A stretch of DNA of 64,000 nt, from assembly GCF_907164905.1 (NCBI RefSeq), contig NZ_CAJRAF010000002.1:868001-932000 (forward strand). Direction: 5' to 3'. Positions 43,328 through 52,661 of the stretch are shown one piece after another. Each line of letters opens with the position of its first letter. Positions within the stretch are counted from its first letter, which is position 1. This DNA comes from Dyadobacter sp. CECT 9275. GTDB taxonomy: Bacteria > Bacteroidota > Bacteroidia > Cytophagales > Spirosomataceae. Below the pieces are notes generated by a model. The model made no database searches and was not told where the DNA came from. It saw only the letters and a program-made list of their open reading frames with translations. The translations under genes and the position numbers were made by a program.

Positions 43328-44260
43328 ATGAAAACAAGAATACTCCTCCTCCCGCTCATTTTGTTCGGAATCCTGCTGGCTTCGGCATACATTGCGATCA
43401 AACCGGCCCCGGCTTACAAGTATACCGGTGCCTGGCAACCATCCCGCATCAGCGCTGCCGACGGCATTACTGCGCTTGATATCAAGATCGGGAAGTTTAT
43501 CAATTTATCCAGGGAAGAGCTCGCCCAGGTTATTTTCAATGTCAACAACCGGTTCCCAGGCTCTAAGGCCTGGTCCTTCTGGGCGGTAGGAGATATGTCG
43601 GCGCTGACTCCCGCTCATCACGGACTGACCGACGCGCAGCATGAAGCCTATTTAACCTATATGGATCAATTGGGCGTATCCGTATTTCTGGAAATTTTCC
43701 CTTCAAAAAAAGCAGGTACCAATGTATCAGCGGAAATCGATCACTGGCTGGGCAAGTTCAAGCATCATCAATCGATAGCTGGCTTAGGTATTGACCTTGA
43801 GTACTACGAAAAGGCTTCCGACGCAGCAGCAAAACAATGGGATGAAAAAATAAAATCGCACAATGCCGCCTACCGGTTATTCCTGAGGCACTACGATCCG
43901 GGTTTCATGCCACCTACTTATCGGGGCAAGGGAGATCTTATTTTCGTGGATTTTGCGTCTGAAGCAACAGTGGAAGATCTGACCAAAGGATTTGCCACAT
44001 GGGCCAATCGCTTTGCCCCCACAGCCTGCGTCTTTCAGATCGGGTATCCGGCCGACGAGGATGGCATGAACGGAAGCAGTACGCTGGGATGGTGGAAACT
44101 AAAGGACCCGATACGCGACTGGGGAAATATGATCCTGGCTCAGGTGAAGGATCCGCAGCAGGAACTGGGGCTAATCTGGGTGACGGCCCAATCCGGAAAA
44201 AGTTACCACCAGAAATGGAACCTGTCTAAAGGAGCGAAAATTCCACCGGTCAAAAAATGA
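43328..44260 (+). CDS. Secreted protein of unknown family, possible TIM-barrel hydrolase
   Basis: A 310-aa protein with an N-terminal hydrophobic signal or anchor (MKTRILLLPLILFGILLASA). I do not recognise the family. Patterns such as SVFLEIFPSK, GLGIDLEYYEKASD, DLIFVDFASEATV and ELGLIWVTAQSGKSYHQKWN suggest alternating strands with acidic residues at their ends, as in TIM-barrel glycosidases (the LGIDLEYY strand could carry catalytic acids). It lies 49 bases after the ThuA-FGE fusion in the same direction, which suggests a role in the same carbohydrate process. Confidence 0.6.
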   Translation: MKTRILLLPLILFGILLASAYIAIKPAPAYKYTGAWQPSRISAADGITALDIKIGKFINLSREELAQVIFNVNNRFPGSKAWSFWAVGDMSALTPAHHGLTDAQHEAYLTYMDQLGVSVFLEIFPSKKAGTNVSAEIDHWLGKFKHHQSIAGLGIDLEYYEKASDAAAKQWDEKIKSHNAAYRLFLRHYDPGFMPPTYRGKGDLIFVDFASEATVEDLTKGFATWANRFAPTACVFQIGYPADEDGMNGSSTLGWWKLKDPIRDWGNMILAQVKDPQQELGLIWVTAQSGKSYHQKWNLSKGAKIPPVKK

Positions 44261-44339
44261 TAAACGCCTGTGATTTTGAGTATAAATCAGCAACATCATA
44301 ACTTATATGATGGCTATTTGTATTCAGTACCGAGATTTT

Positions 44340-45929
44340 ATGACTTTTAGAATTTTCCTTTTACTTGCATTTTTTGGCAGTTTTACGTTTCAAATATCCG
44401 CCCAGAACGACCCGAAATGGGATGATACCAAATCCAAAGACTGGCCGGCGGAGGCCAAAAAAGTAAGCATCCGCTCCACAATCGACGGCAGCGAGCAACC
44501 CGCTTATTTTTATGCCGCCACAAGTGCCGGACCGCGCCCGTTGGTCATCAGCCTGCATACATGGAGCGGTGATTTTGCACAGAAGGATACGGTTGTTAAT
44601 TTCTGTATCAGAAAGGGATACAATTACATACATCCCAATTTCCGGGGGCCAAACAACAAGCCCGAAGCATGTGGGAGCGACCTGGTCGTCAGCGACATCG
44701 ATGATGCGATCAGCTGGGCGCAGGCCAACAGCCAAACCGATCCGGAGAATATTCATGTCATTGGTGTGAGTGGCGGAGGCTATGCCACCGTACTCACCTA
44801 CATGAGATCAAAACACAAAATCCGTAGCTTTTCGGCCTATGCAGGCATTTACAATCTGGTTGACTGGTACCACGAATCCCTTGGAAGAAAAGCCAAATAT
44901 GCAGGAGACATCGCAGCGGCAACTTCCGGCAACCGGGATGAAATCAATATTGAAAACGCAAAAAAACGCTCACCGTTTTTCACTGCAAAGCCCGTAACCG
45001 ACAGACAAAACAGCACGCTGGCTATCTATTGCGGCATTCATGACGGATACACCGGCTCGGTACCAATCAGCCAGTCTTTTAATATGTATAACAAACTGGT
45101 GAGCGATTTTAATCCTGCCGCTCCTTTCGCAAGGGTTCCTCAGGAATACATCAATCTGATGATCAGGGAAAGGACAATGCCTGGGGGCGGGGATCAGGGG
45201 AAAATTCTTGGCAGGAAAATCATTTACAAAAATCATTATCAGGATAAAATAAGTCTTACCGTTTTTGAAGGCGGACACGAAATGCCCCCAGGAGATGTGC
45301 TGGCGCATATCCCGTCCAAAAACATTCTGGCGATCGGGGATTCCAACGGGGCGCTGGAATACGGCTGGGTAAACCAGCTGAAAACACTGCGACCGGCCGA
45401 CAGGATTATCAATACCTGCATATCAGGAAATACGATCGGGTTCGATAACCAGGATAAAAAAGAATTGAATACACTGAGGAATGTGGATCAGATATTGCTG
45501 AAAGCCGAAGGAAAACCAGATGCCGTGGTAATCATGCTTGGTACCAATGACTGCAAGGCCATTTTTGCCGGACAACTGAAAGAAGTGCCCGAAAACCTCG
45601 ACAAGCTCATTAAACAGATTAAATCCAAAACTACCGACAATCGTGTTCAAACCCCGATTTTTATCGTTTCGCCCCCGCCTTTCGGGGAAGACAATACACT
45701 GGCAGACAAATACCGGGGGGGCTCAAAACGAGTTGAATATCTTGTGCAGGAATTCCGGAAAGTAGCGGAGAAAAACAAATGTTACTTCATCGATACCCAC
45801 AGTAAAATTAAAACGGCTTACAAATACCTTACCCCGGATGGTATCCATCTTCTGGCAGAAGGGCAGTATCTCCTGGCTTCGGTGATCCATGATGAAATGA
45901 ATCCATTGCTGAACGCGGATACCCGTTAA
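44340..45929 (+). CDS. Secreted double-hydrolase fusion: alpha/beta hydrolase plus SGNH/GDSL domain
   Basis: A 529-aa protein from ATG 44340 (signal peptide MTFRIFLLLAFFGSFTFQIS). The N-terminal half is a prolyl oligopeptidase/acetyl esterase-like alpha/beta hydrolase: PLVISLHTWSGDF (oxyanion), nucleophile GVSGGGYATVLTY, and an acid/His part ending VFEGGHEMPPGDVL. The C-terminal half is an SGNH esterase: block I LAIGDSNGA, block III MLGTNDCK, and block V DGIHL with the Asp/His pair. Fused esterases of this kind remove acetyl or aromatic esters from glycans. It is last in the 39-46 kb gene run and is followed by a hairpin. Confidence 0.88.
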   Translation: MTFRIFLLLAFFGSFTFQISAQNDPKWDDTKSKDWPAEAKKVSIRSTIDGSEQPAYFYAATSAGPRPLVISLHTWSGDFAQKDTVVNFCIRKGYNYIHPNFRGPNNKPEACGSDLVVSDIDDAISWAQANSQTDPENIHVIGVSGGGYATVLTYMRSKHKIRSFSAYAGIYNLVDWYHESLGRKAKYAGDIAAATSGNRDEINIENAKKRSPFFTAKPVTDRQNSTLAIYCGIHDGYTGSVPISQSFNMYNKLVSDFNPAAPFARVPQEYINLMIRERTMPGGGDQGKILGRKIIYKNHYQDKISLTVFEGGHEMPPGDVLAHIPSKNILAIGDSNGALEYGWVNQLKTLRPADRIINTCISGNTIGFDNQDKKELNTLRNVDQILLKAEGKPDAVVIMLGTNDCKAIFAGQLKEVPENLDKLIKQIKSKTTDNRVQTPIFIVSPPPFGEDNTLADKYRGGSKRVEYLVQEFRKVAEKNKCYFIDTHSKIKTAYKYLTPDGIHLLAEGQYLLASVIHDEMNPLLNADTR

Positions 45930-45935
45930 ATAAAT

Positions 45936-45979
45936 CTGCTGAACAATCCCGGAGCTAAAATCCAGAAATTGTTCAGCAG
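45936..45979. terminator. Bidirectional hairpin between convergent genes
   Basis: Perfect 12-bp arms (CTGCTGAACAAT at 45936-45947 and ATTGTTCAGCAG at 45968-45979) with a 20-base loop, 6 bases after the fused-hydrolase stop and 37 before the stop of the minus-strand gene at 46017. No strong T-run is present, so it may be a weak two-way terminator. Confidence 0.65.
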
Positions 45980-46016
45980 CATGCCTTGACGTACCTTAGC
46001 TTTTAAAGGCCGCTTT

Positions 46017-46937
46017 TCAGAAATATTTTTTCATCGCAACCGGATAGTGCGGAATGGTGATTTCCGGATCCTCGATTTCGGGATGCCACCGCTTTTCCCA
46101 TTCAAAACTGTAATAACCCTTATAGCCCCCGGCCTGAAGTGCCTTGAATGCTTCTGTAAGAGGCGCTATCCCCTCTCCTATTTTGACAAACTTTTCTTTC
46201 CCCTCCACCCATACTGCATCCTTCACATGGATGTGCCGGATGTACTTTTTGAGCTGCGCATATACCTCCGCAGGAGCCTCCTTCGTTACCGACCACATAT
46301 TAACGATGTCCCATATCATCCCCACCTGACGGTGTTCCGCCGCCTTCATAATTTCGGACAGGATATCCTTGCTCACCACTTGCCCGTGCGATTCCAGCAA
46401 TACAGTCACCCCGCTTCCTTTTGCATAATCCGCCAGTTCGAGCAACCCCTTACTGATCAGGTCAATCGTTTGCTGGCGTTCCTGGTCTTTGGGCAAATCT
46501 TCCGGAAAAACGCGGATGTAACTCGCCTGCAATTCTTTCGCCAGATCAATAAATCTGCGGGCCTCATCCAGGTTGGCCTGCCTTTTTGCCGGATCGGCAA
46601 AGTGCATTTTAGCGGATGAATCCAGGCTTACTATCTTTATACCCCGGTCCTCTATCATTTTTTTGGTTGCCCGGATATGCTCGGGGCTATTAAACTCCGG
46701 ACATTTGGGCAAATCCATCTGATCCAATATTCCCCTGATCTCGATACCCTGGTAATGGTTGTCTGCCGCATACTGGAGTATTTTTTCAAATGACCATGCC
46801 GGACAGCCCAGCGTTGAGAAGGAAAGAAGCGGTTTGGGCCTGGCAAAATCAAAGGACAATTCCAACATTGCCAAACCAGCCAAACCAGAGGTAACCTTGA
46901 GAAAATCTCTTCGTGTTGCGTCAGTTGTTAATTTCAT
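46017..46937 (-). CDS. Tat-exported sugar phosphate isomerase/epimerase-like TIM barrel
   Basis: A 306-aa protein from ATG 46937 with a twin-arginine signal (TRRDFLKVTSGLAGLAML). The rest is an AP endonuclease 2/xylose isomerase-like TIM barrel: LSFSTLGCPAWSFEKILQYA, YQGIEIRGILDQ, ELQASYIRVFPEDLPKD, VTVLLESHGQVVSKDIL, VGMIWDIVNMW, IRHIHVKDAVW and YYSFEWEKRWHPEIE. The Glu, Asp, His and Glu at strand ends would bind a divalent metal. Exported members of this family are common in Bacteroidota carbohydrate loci, with unknown substrates. It is 47 bases downstream of the galactonate dehydratase gene. Confidence 0.85.
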   Translation of the reverse strand: MKLTTDATRRDFLKVTSGLAGLAMLELSFDFARPKPLLSFSTLGCPAWSFEKILQYAADNHYQGIEIRGILDQMDLPKCPEFNSPEHIRATKKMIEDRGIKIVSLDSSAKMHFADPAKRQANLDEARRFIDLAKELQASYIRVFPEDLPKDQERQQTIDLISKGLLELADYAKGSGVTVLLESHGQVVSKDILSEIMKAAEHRQVGMIWDIVNMWSVTKEAPAEVYAQLKKYIRHIHVKDAVWVEGKEKFVKIGEGIAPLTEAFKALQAGGYKGYYSFEWEKRWHPEIEDPEITIPHYPVAMKKYF

Positions 46938-46984
46938 AATGTGTTTGATCAAATATTGTTAGTTTAAGTCACGGTTGTCCTGCG

Positions 46985-48133
46985 CTACCACTCTGCCGCG
47001 CTGCCGTCCTGGTGTTTCCAAAGCGGATTTTTCCAGTTATGTCCCACTTCCGCCATTTTTCTGACCTGGTTTTCATCAATCTGTATACCCAATCCCGGCC
47101 CGCCGGGAATTTTCACATAGCCATCTTCATAGCTAAATACTGATTTGTCCTCCAGATAATCCATCAGATCATTACCCTGATTATAATGGATACCAAGGCT
47201 TTGCTCCTGTATAAAGGCATTATGACAGGTAGCATCCACCTGCAGACAAGCCGCCAGGGCTATCGGTCCCAGCGGACAATGCGGCGCCGCTGCCACATCA
47301 AAAGCCTCCGCCATGGAGAGTATCTTTTTACATTCTGTGATACCACCGGCATGGGACAGGTCGGGCTGGATAATATCCGCATATCCCTGTGTGAGCAGTT
47401 CTTTAAAATGCCAGCGGCTGAACATCCGCTCACCCGTTGCAATAGGAATGGAAGTATGCCTGGCAATTTCTCTTAGCGCCTCGTTGTTTTCCGGCAGTAC
47501 CGGCTCTTCGATAAACATGGGATGAAATTGTTCCAGTTCTTTTGCCAGTACCTTGGCCATAGGCTTGTGCAAACGGCCATGAAAGTCAACGCCGATATCC
47601 AGCCCATAACCAACTGCTTCCCGGATAGATGCCACCCGCTTCAGTACAAGATCAATTTTGTCAAACGTATCGATATACTGCATTTCATCCGTTGCATTCA
47701 TTTTAATGGCTTTGAAGCCCCCGTCAAACGACTGCCTGGCGGCCACTGCCACCTCGGCCGGCCGGTCGCCCCCGATCCACGAATAAACCTTTATCTTGTC
47801 CCTGCATTTTCCTCCCAGGAGCTGGTACACCGGTGCATTGTAAAACTTCCCTTTGATATCCCACAGTGCCTGATCAATACCCGAAATCGCGCTCATCAGG
47901 ATAGGCCCTCCCCGGTAAAAACCGCCTCTGTAAAGCGTATTCCAATGTCCCTCAATATCCATGGGGTCCTTACCCACCAACCCTTCCATCAATTCTATAA
48001 CCGCTGCTTTGACAGTCGCTGCTTTACCTTCTATAATGGGTTCTCCCCAGCCGATAATCCCTTCATCCGTTTCTATTTTCAGAAACAACCACCTGGGAGG
48101 TACCTGAAAAAGCTCATAACTTCTGATCTTCAT
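46985..48133 (-). CDS. dgoD: D-galactonate dehydratase (enolase superfamily)
   Basis: A 382-aa cytoplasmic enzyme strongly resembling E. coli DgoD: VPPRWLFLKIETDEGIIGWG, RGGFYRGGPILMSAISGIDQ, LWDIKGK, VYSWIGGDRP, the metal-binding Asp/Glu motifs DIGVDFHGRLHK, MFIEEPVLPENN and IATGERMFSRW, and APHCPLGPIALAACLQVDA. It dehydrates D-galactonate to 2-keto-3-deoxygalactonate in the De Ley-Doudoroff pathway. The kinase and aldolase partners are not in the window, so a related sugar acid is possible. Confidence 0.9.
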   Translation of the reverse strand: MKIRSYELFQVPPRWLFLKIETDEGIIGWGEPIIEGKAATVKAAVIELMEGLVGKDPMDIEGHWNTLYRGGFYRGGPILMSAISGIDQALWDIKGKFYNAPVYQLLGGKCRDKIKVYSWIGGDRPAEVAVAARQSFDGGFKAIKMNATDEMQYIDTFDKIDLVLKRVASIREAVGYGLDIGVDFHGRLHKPMAKVLAKELEQFHPMFIEEPVLPENNEALREIARHTSIPIATGERMFSRWHFKELLTQGYADIIQPDLSHAGGITECKKILSMAEAFDVAAAPHCPLGPIALAACLQVDATCHNAFIQEQSLGIHYNQGNDLMDYLEDKSVFSYEDGYVKIPGGPGLGIQIDENQVRKMAEVGHNWKNPLWKHQDGSAAEW

Positions 48134-48312
48134 TTTAACGAATTTTTATAATACCGATAATTAAAACGAAGGAAGCAGAGTTATCTTCTGCTGCGCCCCC
48201 TTTCCGGTAAAAGCATTTTACGAAGATTTTATATCCGCCATAGTCTGGAGAAAGATCATCGCAGGGTCCATTTTTAATGAATTCCCTACAACAACCCGGC
48301 ACAACCGGGGTA

Positions 48313-49161
48313 TTACTTATTATTTTGCCCCTCCTTAATGCGGCCCAGCCTTTCCTGAAGTCCGGGAGAAGGCTTAAGAACATATGCCGTTTGATACCAT
48401 TCCAAAGCGTACTGTCTGGCAGCAGCTTCACCGGTTTTCTGATAATCCAGCAAAGACCTGGCCCCTCTTCCAGCGCACATGATGTAGATTGAATCCACCA
48501 GAGCCTGATGCCCCCCCGAAGCTTTTAATCCGGCAAATGCTTCCCTCGCTTTTACAAAAGCAGCTCCCTGCTCGGCCTTTGGGATAGCACCCAATGATTT
48601 CAGTTTTTGCAATGCTTCGTTGACAGAAGTTATCGAAGTACCCGCGGCTGTATTCTCCTGTTGAACAATGGGTTCAACATCAACAGAAGTGGTATCCGCA
48701 CTTTCTGTTTTCTCTGTCTTTGCCTCCTGTGCAATACTATCGGAAGGTATCCTGGCCGGAGTGGGGTTAACCACTACCTCAGCAGTTTTTTCATCTGTAA
48801 AGGCTGACTTTATGAACCCTGTCACTGGTTTGTAAAACAAGTAAGCCGCGGCAGCAAAACCAACCACCAGCACGACTGGTAACACCCTTTTCAGCGACCT
48901 TTCCCGTTCAACAGCGGGCGGGGTACCCTGGGCCGATGATGGAGAAGCCGGGCTGGGAGGCGGTGAAGACTGGGCTGCTGGCTGACGGTTGTCGTTGAAC
49001 CATTCCGTCCTGCCATCGGAATAAAAATGTACCAGATATGCCTGGCTCGTTTGCTGGTCCAGCACAGACCATATCCGCTGTCCCTTTCTGGTGTCCTTTG
49101 AAATTTCTTCTATCAGCAGGAAACGGTCGTAAATGACGGTATTGGGTATGAGTTCCACCAT
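48313..49161 (-). CDS. Single-pass membrane protein with kinase N-lobe-like start
   Basis: A 282-aa protein. Residues about 8-50 (YDRFLLIEEISKDTRKGQRI, then WSVLDQQTSQAYLVHFYSDG) resemble the beginning of a eukaryotic-type kinase N-lobe but lack its glycine loop and the rest of the kinase. A Pro/Ser-rich linker (about 61-85) leads to one membrane helix at about 92-109 (VLPVVLVVGFAAAAYLF). A 170-residue periplasmic part holds two helical segments (EALQKLKSLGAIPKAEQGAA, YALEWYQTAYVLKPSPGLQE), probably TPR-like. The function is unknown. It is divergent from the histidine kinase at 49512. Confidence 0.6.
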   Translation of the reverse strand: MVELIPNTVIYDRFLLIEEISKDTRKGQRIWSVLDQQTSQAYLVHFYSDGRTEWFNDNRQPAAQSSPPPSPASPSSAQGTPPAVERERSLKRVLPVVLVVGFAAAAYLFYKPVTGFIKSAFTDEKTAEVVVNPTPARIPSDSIAQEAKTEKTESADTTSVDVEPIVQQENTAAGTSITSVNEALQKLKSLGAIPKAEQGAAFVKAREAFAGLKASGGHQALVDSIYIMCAGRGARSLLDYQKTGEAAARQYALEWYQTAYVLKPSPGLQERLGRIKEGQNNK

Positions 49162-49511
49162 GGTAACATTTTTAAATGCGGCGAATCCGGGAATTCACGC
49201 AGCACTTCATTAAGAATTGAAGTATAAATTTAATGTTCAGATAACGTATGTTATGCTTCGTTAAAGGGTAACAGGCTTACGTACAATAAGTTTTACAATG
49301 TATACAACCAGGGGCATCAAACAAATGATACGACCAATATTCTCACATAAATTCAGTAAAATATGTAAAAGATTCTATTTTTATACCAATGTCGTTAAAA
49401 AACTACAAGTTTTGTAGATAATTTACTAGACCCGTAATTATGGTTTTGATTTTTAGCCTTATCTTTCTAACTTAACCATGAGAATAAAGGGATTATTGAA
49501 TATTTTTTGTG
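49162..49511. other. Divergent AT-rich intergenic region
   Basis: This 350-base stretch between the minus-strand gene starting at 49161 and the histidine kinase starting at 49512 has no convincing coding frame, repeat or RNA gene. It presumably contains the promoters for both directions, but I could not identify a clear Bacteroidota consensus. Confidence 0.5.
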
Positions 49512-50573
49512 ATGCATCATTATAATAAAGAGCTTTTTTTTCAAATATCCCCCGACTTCCTGTGCATAGCAGGCTATGACGGCTACTTTAAACAGGTCAA
49601 TCCTGCATTTTCAAAATTACTTGGTTATACACATAAGGAATTACTGGCCCGCCCCATCGACGAATTTGTTTATCCCGAGGACCGCAATCTGACTTCCCAG
49701 TACCGGGAGCACCTTAAAAGCGACAACCCGCTCTTAAATTATGAAAACAGATATGTCACCAAAAGCGGGGAGATTATATGGTTATCATGGACCTCCGTGC
49801 CGAGGTATTCCGAAAAACTTGTATATGCGATTGCTAAAAATATTACCCATATTAAAATTCAGGAAAAAGACAGGAATACACTCATCACAAATCTTACCAA
49901 AGTAAACCATGATCTTAAACAATTAACCTATAAGACATCTCACGACCTGAGGTCTCCGGTGAGTAATCTGCTCTCTGTTTTTGATCTATTGGATACCTCT
50001 AAAATCAAGGATGCCGAAACACTTGAATTTCTGTCCATCCTCCGATCTGCGGCTGAGAACTTAAAAGATACCCTGAACAGCTATGTGGATGCCCTGGTAC
50101 AGAAGGATTTGCTGACAGTACCCGTTGAAGTTGTCAGTTTCAGTAGGTCGTTACAGGTGGCACTGCATTCCCTGAAATCTCTGATAGAAAATTCCAAAGC
50201 CGAATTCCGCACTGATTTCTCCGAAGTGGATGAAGTCCGGTTTAACGAGTCGTACATGGAAAGTATTTTTCTTAACCTGATCACAAATGCCATCAAATAT
50301 GTGATCGCCGGGCGTACTCCGGTTATTTCGATTGTAAGCAGGAAATGGAATGATGTAACCCAGCTGATTTTTTCTGACCAGGGTATGGGATTTGACCTCG
50401 AGCAGGTGAAAGATAAGATTTTCCGGTTGAATCAGACGTTTCATAACCATGCTGATGCTAAAGGAATCGGGCTGTACCTGGTCCACAACCAGATCACCAG
50501 CCTGGGAGGGAATATCGTGCTGGAAAGCAGGCCAAATCAAGGCGCCCGTTTTACGCTGTCATTTAAGAGATAA
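49512..50573 (+). CDS. PAS-domain histidine kinase, soluble
   Basis: A 353-aa protein from ATG 49512 (a GTG precedes it). There is no membrane helix. The PAS domain spans about 5-115 (FLCIAGYDGYFKQVNPAFSK, GEIIWLSWTSVP). After a short coil comes the HisKA H-box SHDLRSPVSN, then the HATPase domain with NLITNAIKY (N box), DQGMGFD (G1) and GIGLYLV (G2). It autophosphorylates on the His and would pass phosphate to a response regulator, but none is adjacent. It precedes the sigma/FecR/SusCD locus 2 by 274 bases, and a functional link is not shown. Confidence 0.92.
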   Translation: MHHYNKELFFQISPDFLCIAGYDGYFKQVNPAFSKLLGYTHKELLARPIDEFVYPEDRNLTSQYREHLKSDNPLLNYENRYVTKSGEIIWLSWTSVPRYSEKLVYAIAKNITHIKIQEKDRNTLITNLTKVNHDLKQLTYKTSHDLRSPVSNLLSVFDLLDTSKIKDAETLEFLSILRSAAENLKDTLNSYVDALVQKDLLTVPVEVVSFSRSLQVALHSLKSLIENSKAEFRTDFSEVDEVRFNESYMESIFLNLITNAIKYVIAGRTPVISIVSRKWNDVTQLIFSDQGMGFDLEQVKDKIFRLNQTFHNHADAKGIGLYLVHNQITSLGGNIVLESRPNQGARFTLSFKR

Positions 50574-50847
50574 TTTTGCAGACTGGCATTAGGGTACACA
50601 TGACCGGCGGACAGCCGGTTTCAGAAAGGTAGTTCAAACATTATCTTGCTGCAGGATTGAATATTTTATTATACGCCAAATATCCTAATTTAATTTCCCT
50701 CAAATACTGCCTTTCCAAATCAGAATGCGGCATATTCAAATATTAGCAAAATAAATTGCTAAAAGCATAGGTGTTTTTCAGGGTGTTGACAGTCTCTCTT
50801 ACAGGACGATAATTCTTAACGCCGATTACCTTCTTGAATAACCCAGT

Positions 50848-51504
50848 ATGGAGAAAGCAGGCAATTTTAATGAAAGCAACAGACAGGCGATTCCTTCACT
50901 ACAGCCGCACAACGGTTCAGGGGAAACGGGTATCAGCCTGGACTCGGAAATTCTGATCAAAAAGGGATTCGACACGGACGTAAACCTTGGGATAGAGCTA
51001 CTTTTCAGATACTATTATCGTCCGCTTTGCAGCCATGCGGTGAGGTATGTTTCATCCAAGGAAATAGCCGAGGATATCGTCTCTGATATCTTCTACAAGT
51101 TTCATGCAGAACAAGCTTTCCTGGAAGTACAGACGTCCTTCCGTGCTTACCTTTTTACCTCGGTACGTCACCGCGCCTTTGATTATGTGCGGGTGGAGAT
51201 GAAACGGAATGCGCCCATGCAATATGCCGAGTATGTTCCCATACAGCCAGAGCAGCAGCCCGACCATATCACGCAGTATGAAGATCTTTTTAACGACGTA
51301 GAGAACGCTGTGAACAGCCTGCCTCTCAAACGTCGGCGGATCTATGTGATGCATCGGTTCGAAGGTAAAAAATACCAGGAAATAGCCCGTGAGCTGAACC
51401 TGTCACTGCGTACGGTCGAAGCGCAGATGTACCAGGCCATGCATCAGGTCAGGAAGATGATCAGGAATAAATGGTTCCTGGCTTTTCTGGTGTTTCTGAA
51501 ATGA
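50848..51504 (+). CDS. ECF-type RNA polymerase sigma factor (locus 2)
   Basis: A 218-aa sigma-70 family protein. Region 2 is at about 49-100 (LGIELLFRYYYRPLCSHAVR, SKEIAEDIVSDIFYKF) and region 4 at about 150-200 (NSLPLKRRRIYVMHRFEGKK, YQEIARELNLSLRTVEAQMY). About 40 extra N-terminal residues precede region 2, rich in Asn/Gly/Ser. It starts a trans-envelope signalling set with FecR at 51572 and the STN-SusC at 52662, parallel to locus 1. Confidence 0.93.
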   Translation: MEKAGNFNESNRQAIPSLQPHNGSGETGISLDSEILIKKGFDTDVNLGIELLFRYYYRPLCSHAVRYVSSKEIAEDIVSDIFYKFHAEQAFLEVQTSFRAYLFTSVRHRAFDYVRVEMKRNAPMQYAEYVPIQPEQQPDHITQYEDLFNDVENAVNSLPLKRRRIYVMHRFEGKKYQEIARELNLSLRTVEAQMYQAMHQVRKMIRNKWFLAFLVFLK

Positions 51505-51571
51505 ACCGCTGCACAATCCAATACAAAAGACGAAGACTGATACAAACAGGTCTTCATTTAAAGCAGAAGCA

Positions 51572-52585
51572 ATGAACTCAGACATAAATAAAGAGCTTAT
51601 TTTCAATTATTTTTCGGGAAGAGCCTCAGCGCTTCAGAAGAAGGGTATAGAAGAATGGGCTGAAATTCCCGCTCACCGTGAGCAATTTTTCGTCTGGCTG
51701 CAGGAATGGGAACAACAAAACTCCCAGTATTACCCTGACACCGAAAAGGGAATGGCCCGGCACCGGGCACGCATGCAACAACTGCATACGGCTCCTAACA
51801 AACAGGAAGAGGAATTGATTTTGGATGAAAAGAAACCTGCTTTTGGTATTTCCCGGATTAACTGGCTGGTTGCGGCGACAATAGCGCTGGCCGTTTTGTC
51901 AGGAGCCTGGCTATTCCGTGACAACATCCGTTACCAAATGTACCGGACGGATTTCAGTGAGATACAAAGAATCACACTGACCGACGGCAGCAAGGTTGTG
52001 CTCAATGCTAATTCTTCCCTCCATGTCCCCCGTTTTGGTTTCGGCTCCAAAACCCGCGAGGTAATACTAAACGGTGAGGCTGATTTTGACATTGTTCATA
52101 CCAAAGACCACCAGCGGTTCATTGTCAAAACAAGTAAAACGCTGGAAATTGTCGTATTAGGCACACAATTCAACGTATATACCAGACCGCGGGGAACGAA
52201 AGTGATACTTAACCAGGGGAAAGTACAACTGAACTATCAGGAAGGCACGGCCAGAAAAAAACTGACCATGAAACCCGGCGATCTGGTGACGATGGATGTT
52301 TATGGCCGTGCGAGCCTGAGGAAAACCGATAACCCCGAAAAGTTTTCCGCCTGGAAAGCGCACCGCTTTGTTTTTGACAAAACTACCTTGCGGGAAGTGT
52401 GCCATTTATTTGAAGATAATTTTGGTGTAACCGTGCAGATCCCGGATTCCAGCCTGGCCCAGCTGACAATATCAGGTTCTTTTACAGCCTTAAATGCGGA
52501 AGAACTGCTCGGAATCCTGACAGACGACTCTGGCCTTAACTACCAAAAATCCCCCGATGGGGAAACCATCATCTTATCCTATTAA
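51572..52585 (+). CDS. FecR-domain anti-sigma factor (locus 2)
   Basis: A 337-aa inner-membrane protein. Cytoplasmic part 1-90 (NKELIFNYFSGRASALQKKG), a membrane helix near 91-110 (INWLVAATIALAVLSGAWLF), then the FecR periplasmic domain (ITLTDGSKVVLNANSSLHVP, VILNGEADFDIVH, VVLGTQFNVYTR) and a C-terminal DUF4974-like domain (FVFDKTTLREVCHLFEDNFG). It would release the sigma factor at 50848 on a signal from the SusC STN domain. Confidence 0.92.
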   Translation: MNSDINKELIFNYFSGRASALQKKGIEEWAEIPAHREQFFVWLQEWEQQNSQYYPDTEKGMARHRARMQQLHTAPNKQEEELILDEKKPAFGISRINWLVAATIALAVLSGAWLFRDNIRYQMYRTDFSEIQRITLTDGSKVVLNANSSLHVPRFGFGSKTREVILNGEADFDIVHTKDHQRFIVKTSKTLEIVVLGTQFNVYTRPRGTKVILNQGKVQLNYQEGTARKKLTMKPGDLVTMDVYGRASLRKTDNPEKFSAWKAHRFVFDKTTLREVCHLFEDNFGVTVQIPDSSLAQLTISGSFTALNAEELLGILTDDSGLNYQKSPDGETIILSY

Positions 52586-52661
52586 TACGCTTACCGATTA
52601 TTCCTAAACCTACCATTTTATTTCTAAACCCATCATTTTTTCATTATTATTTTTTACTGTT

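Noticed and set aside
44307..44339. Longer N-terminus for the double hydrolase
   Set aside because: ATG 44340 starts a clean signal peptide; the 11 upstream residues would place charged and Cys residues ahead of it without benefit.
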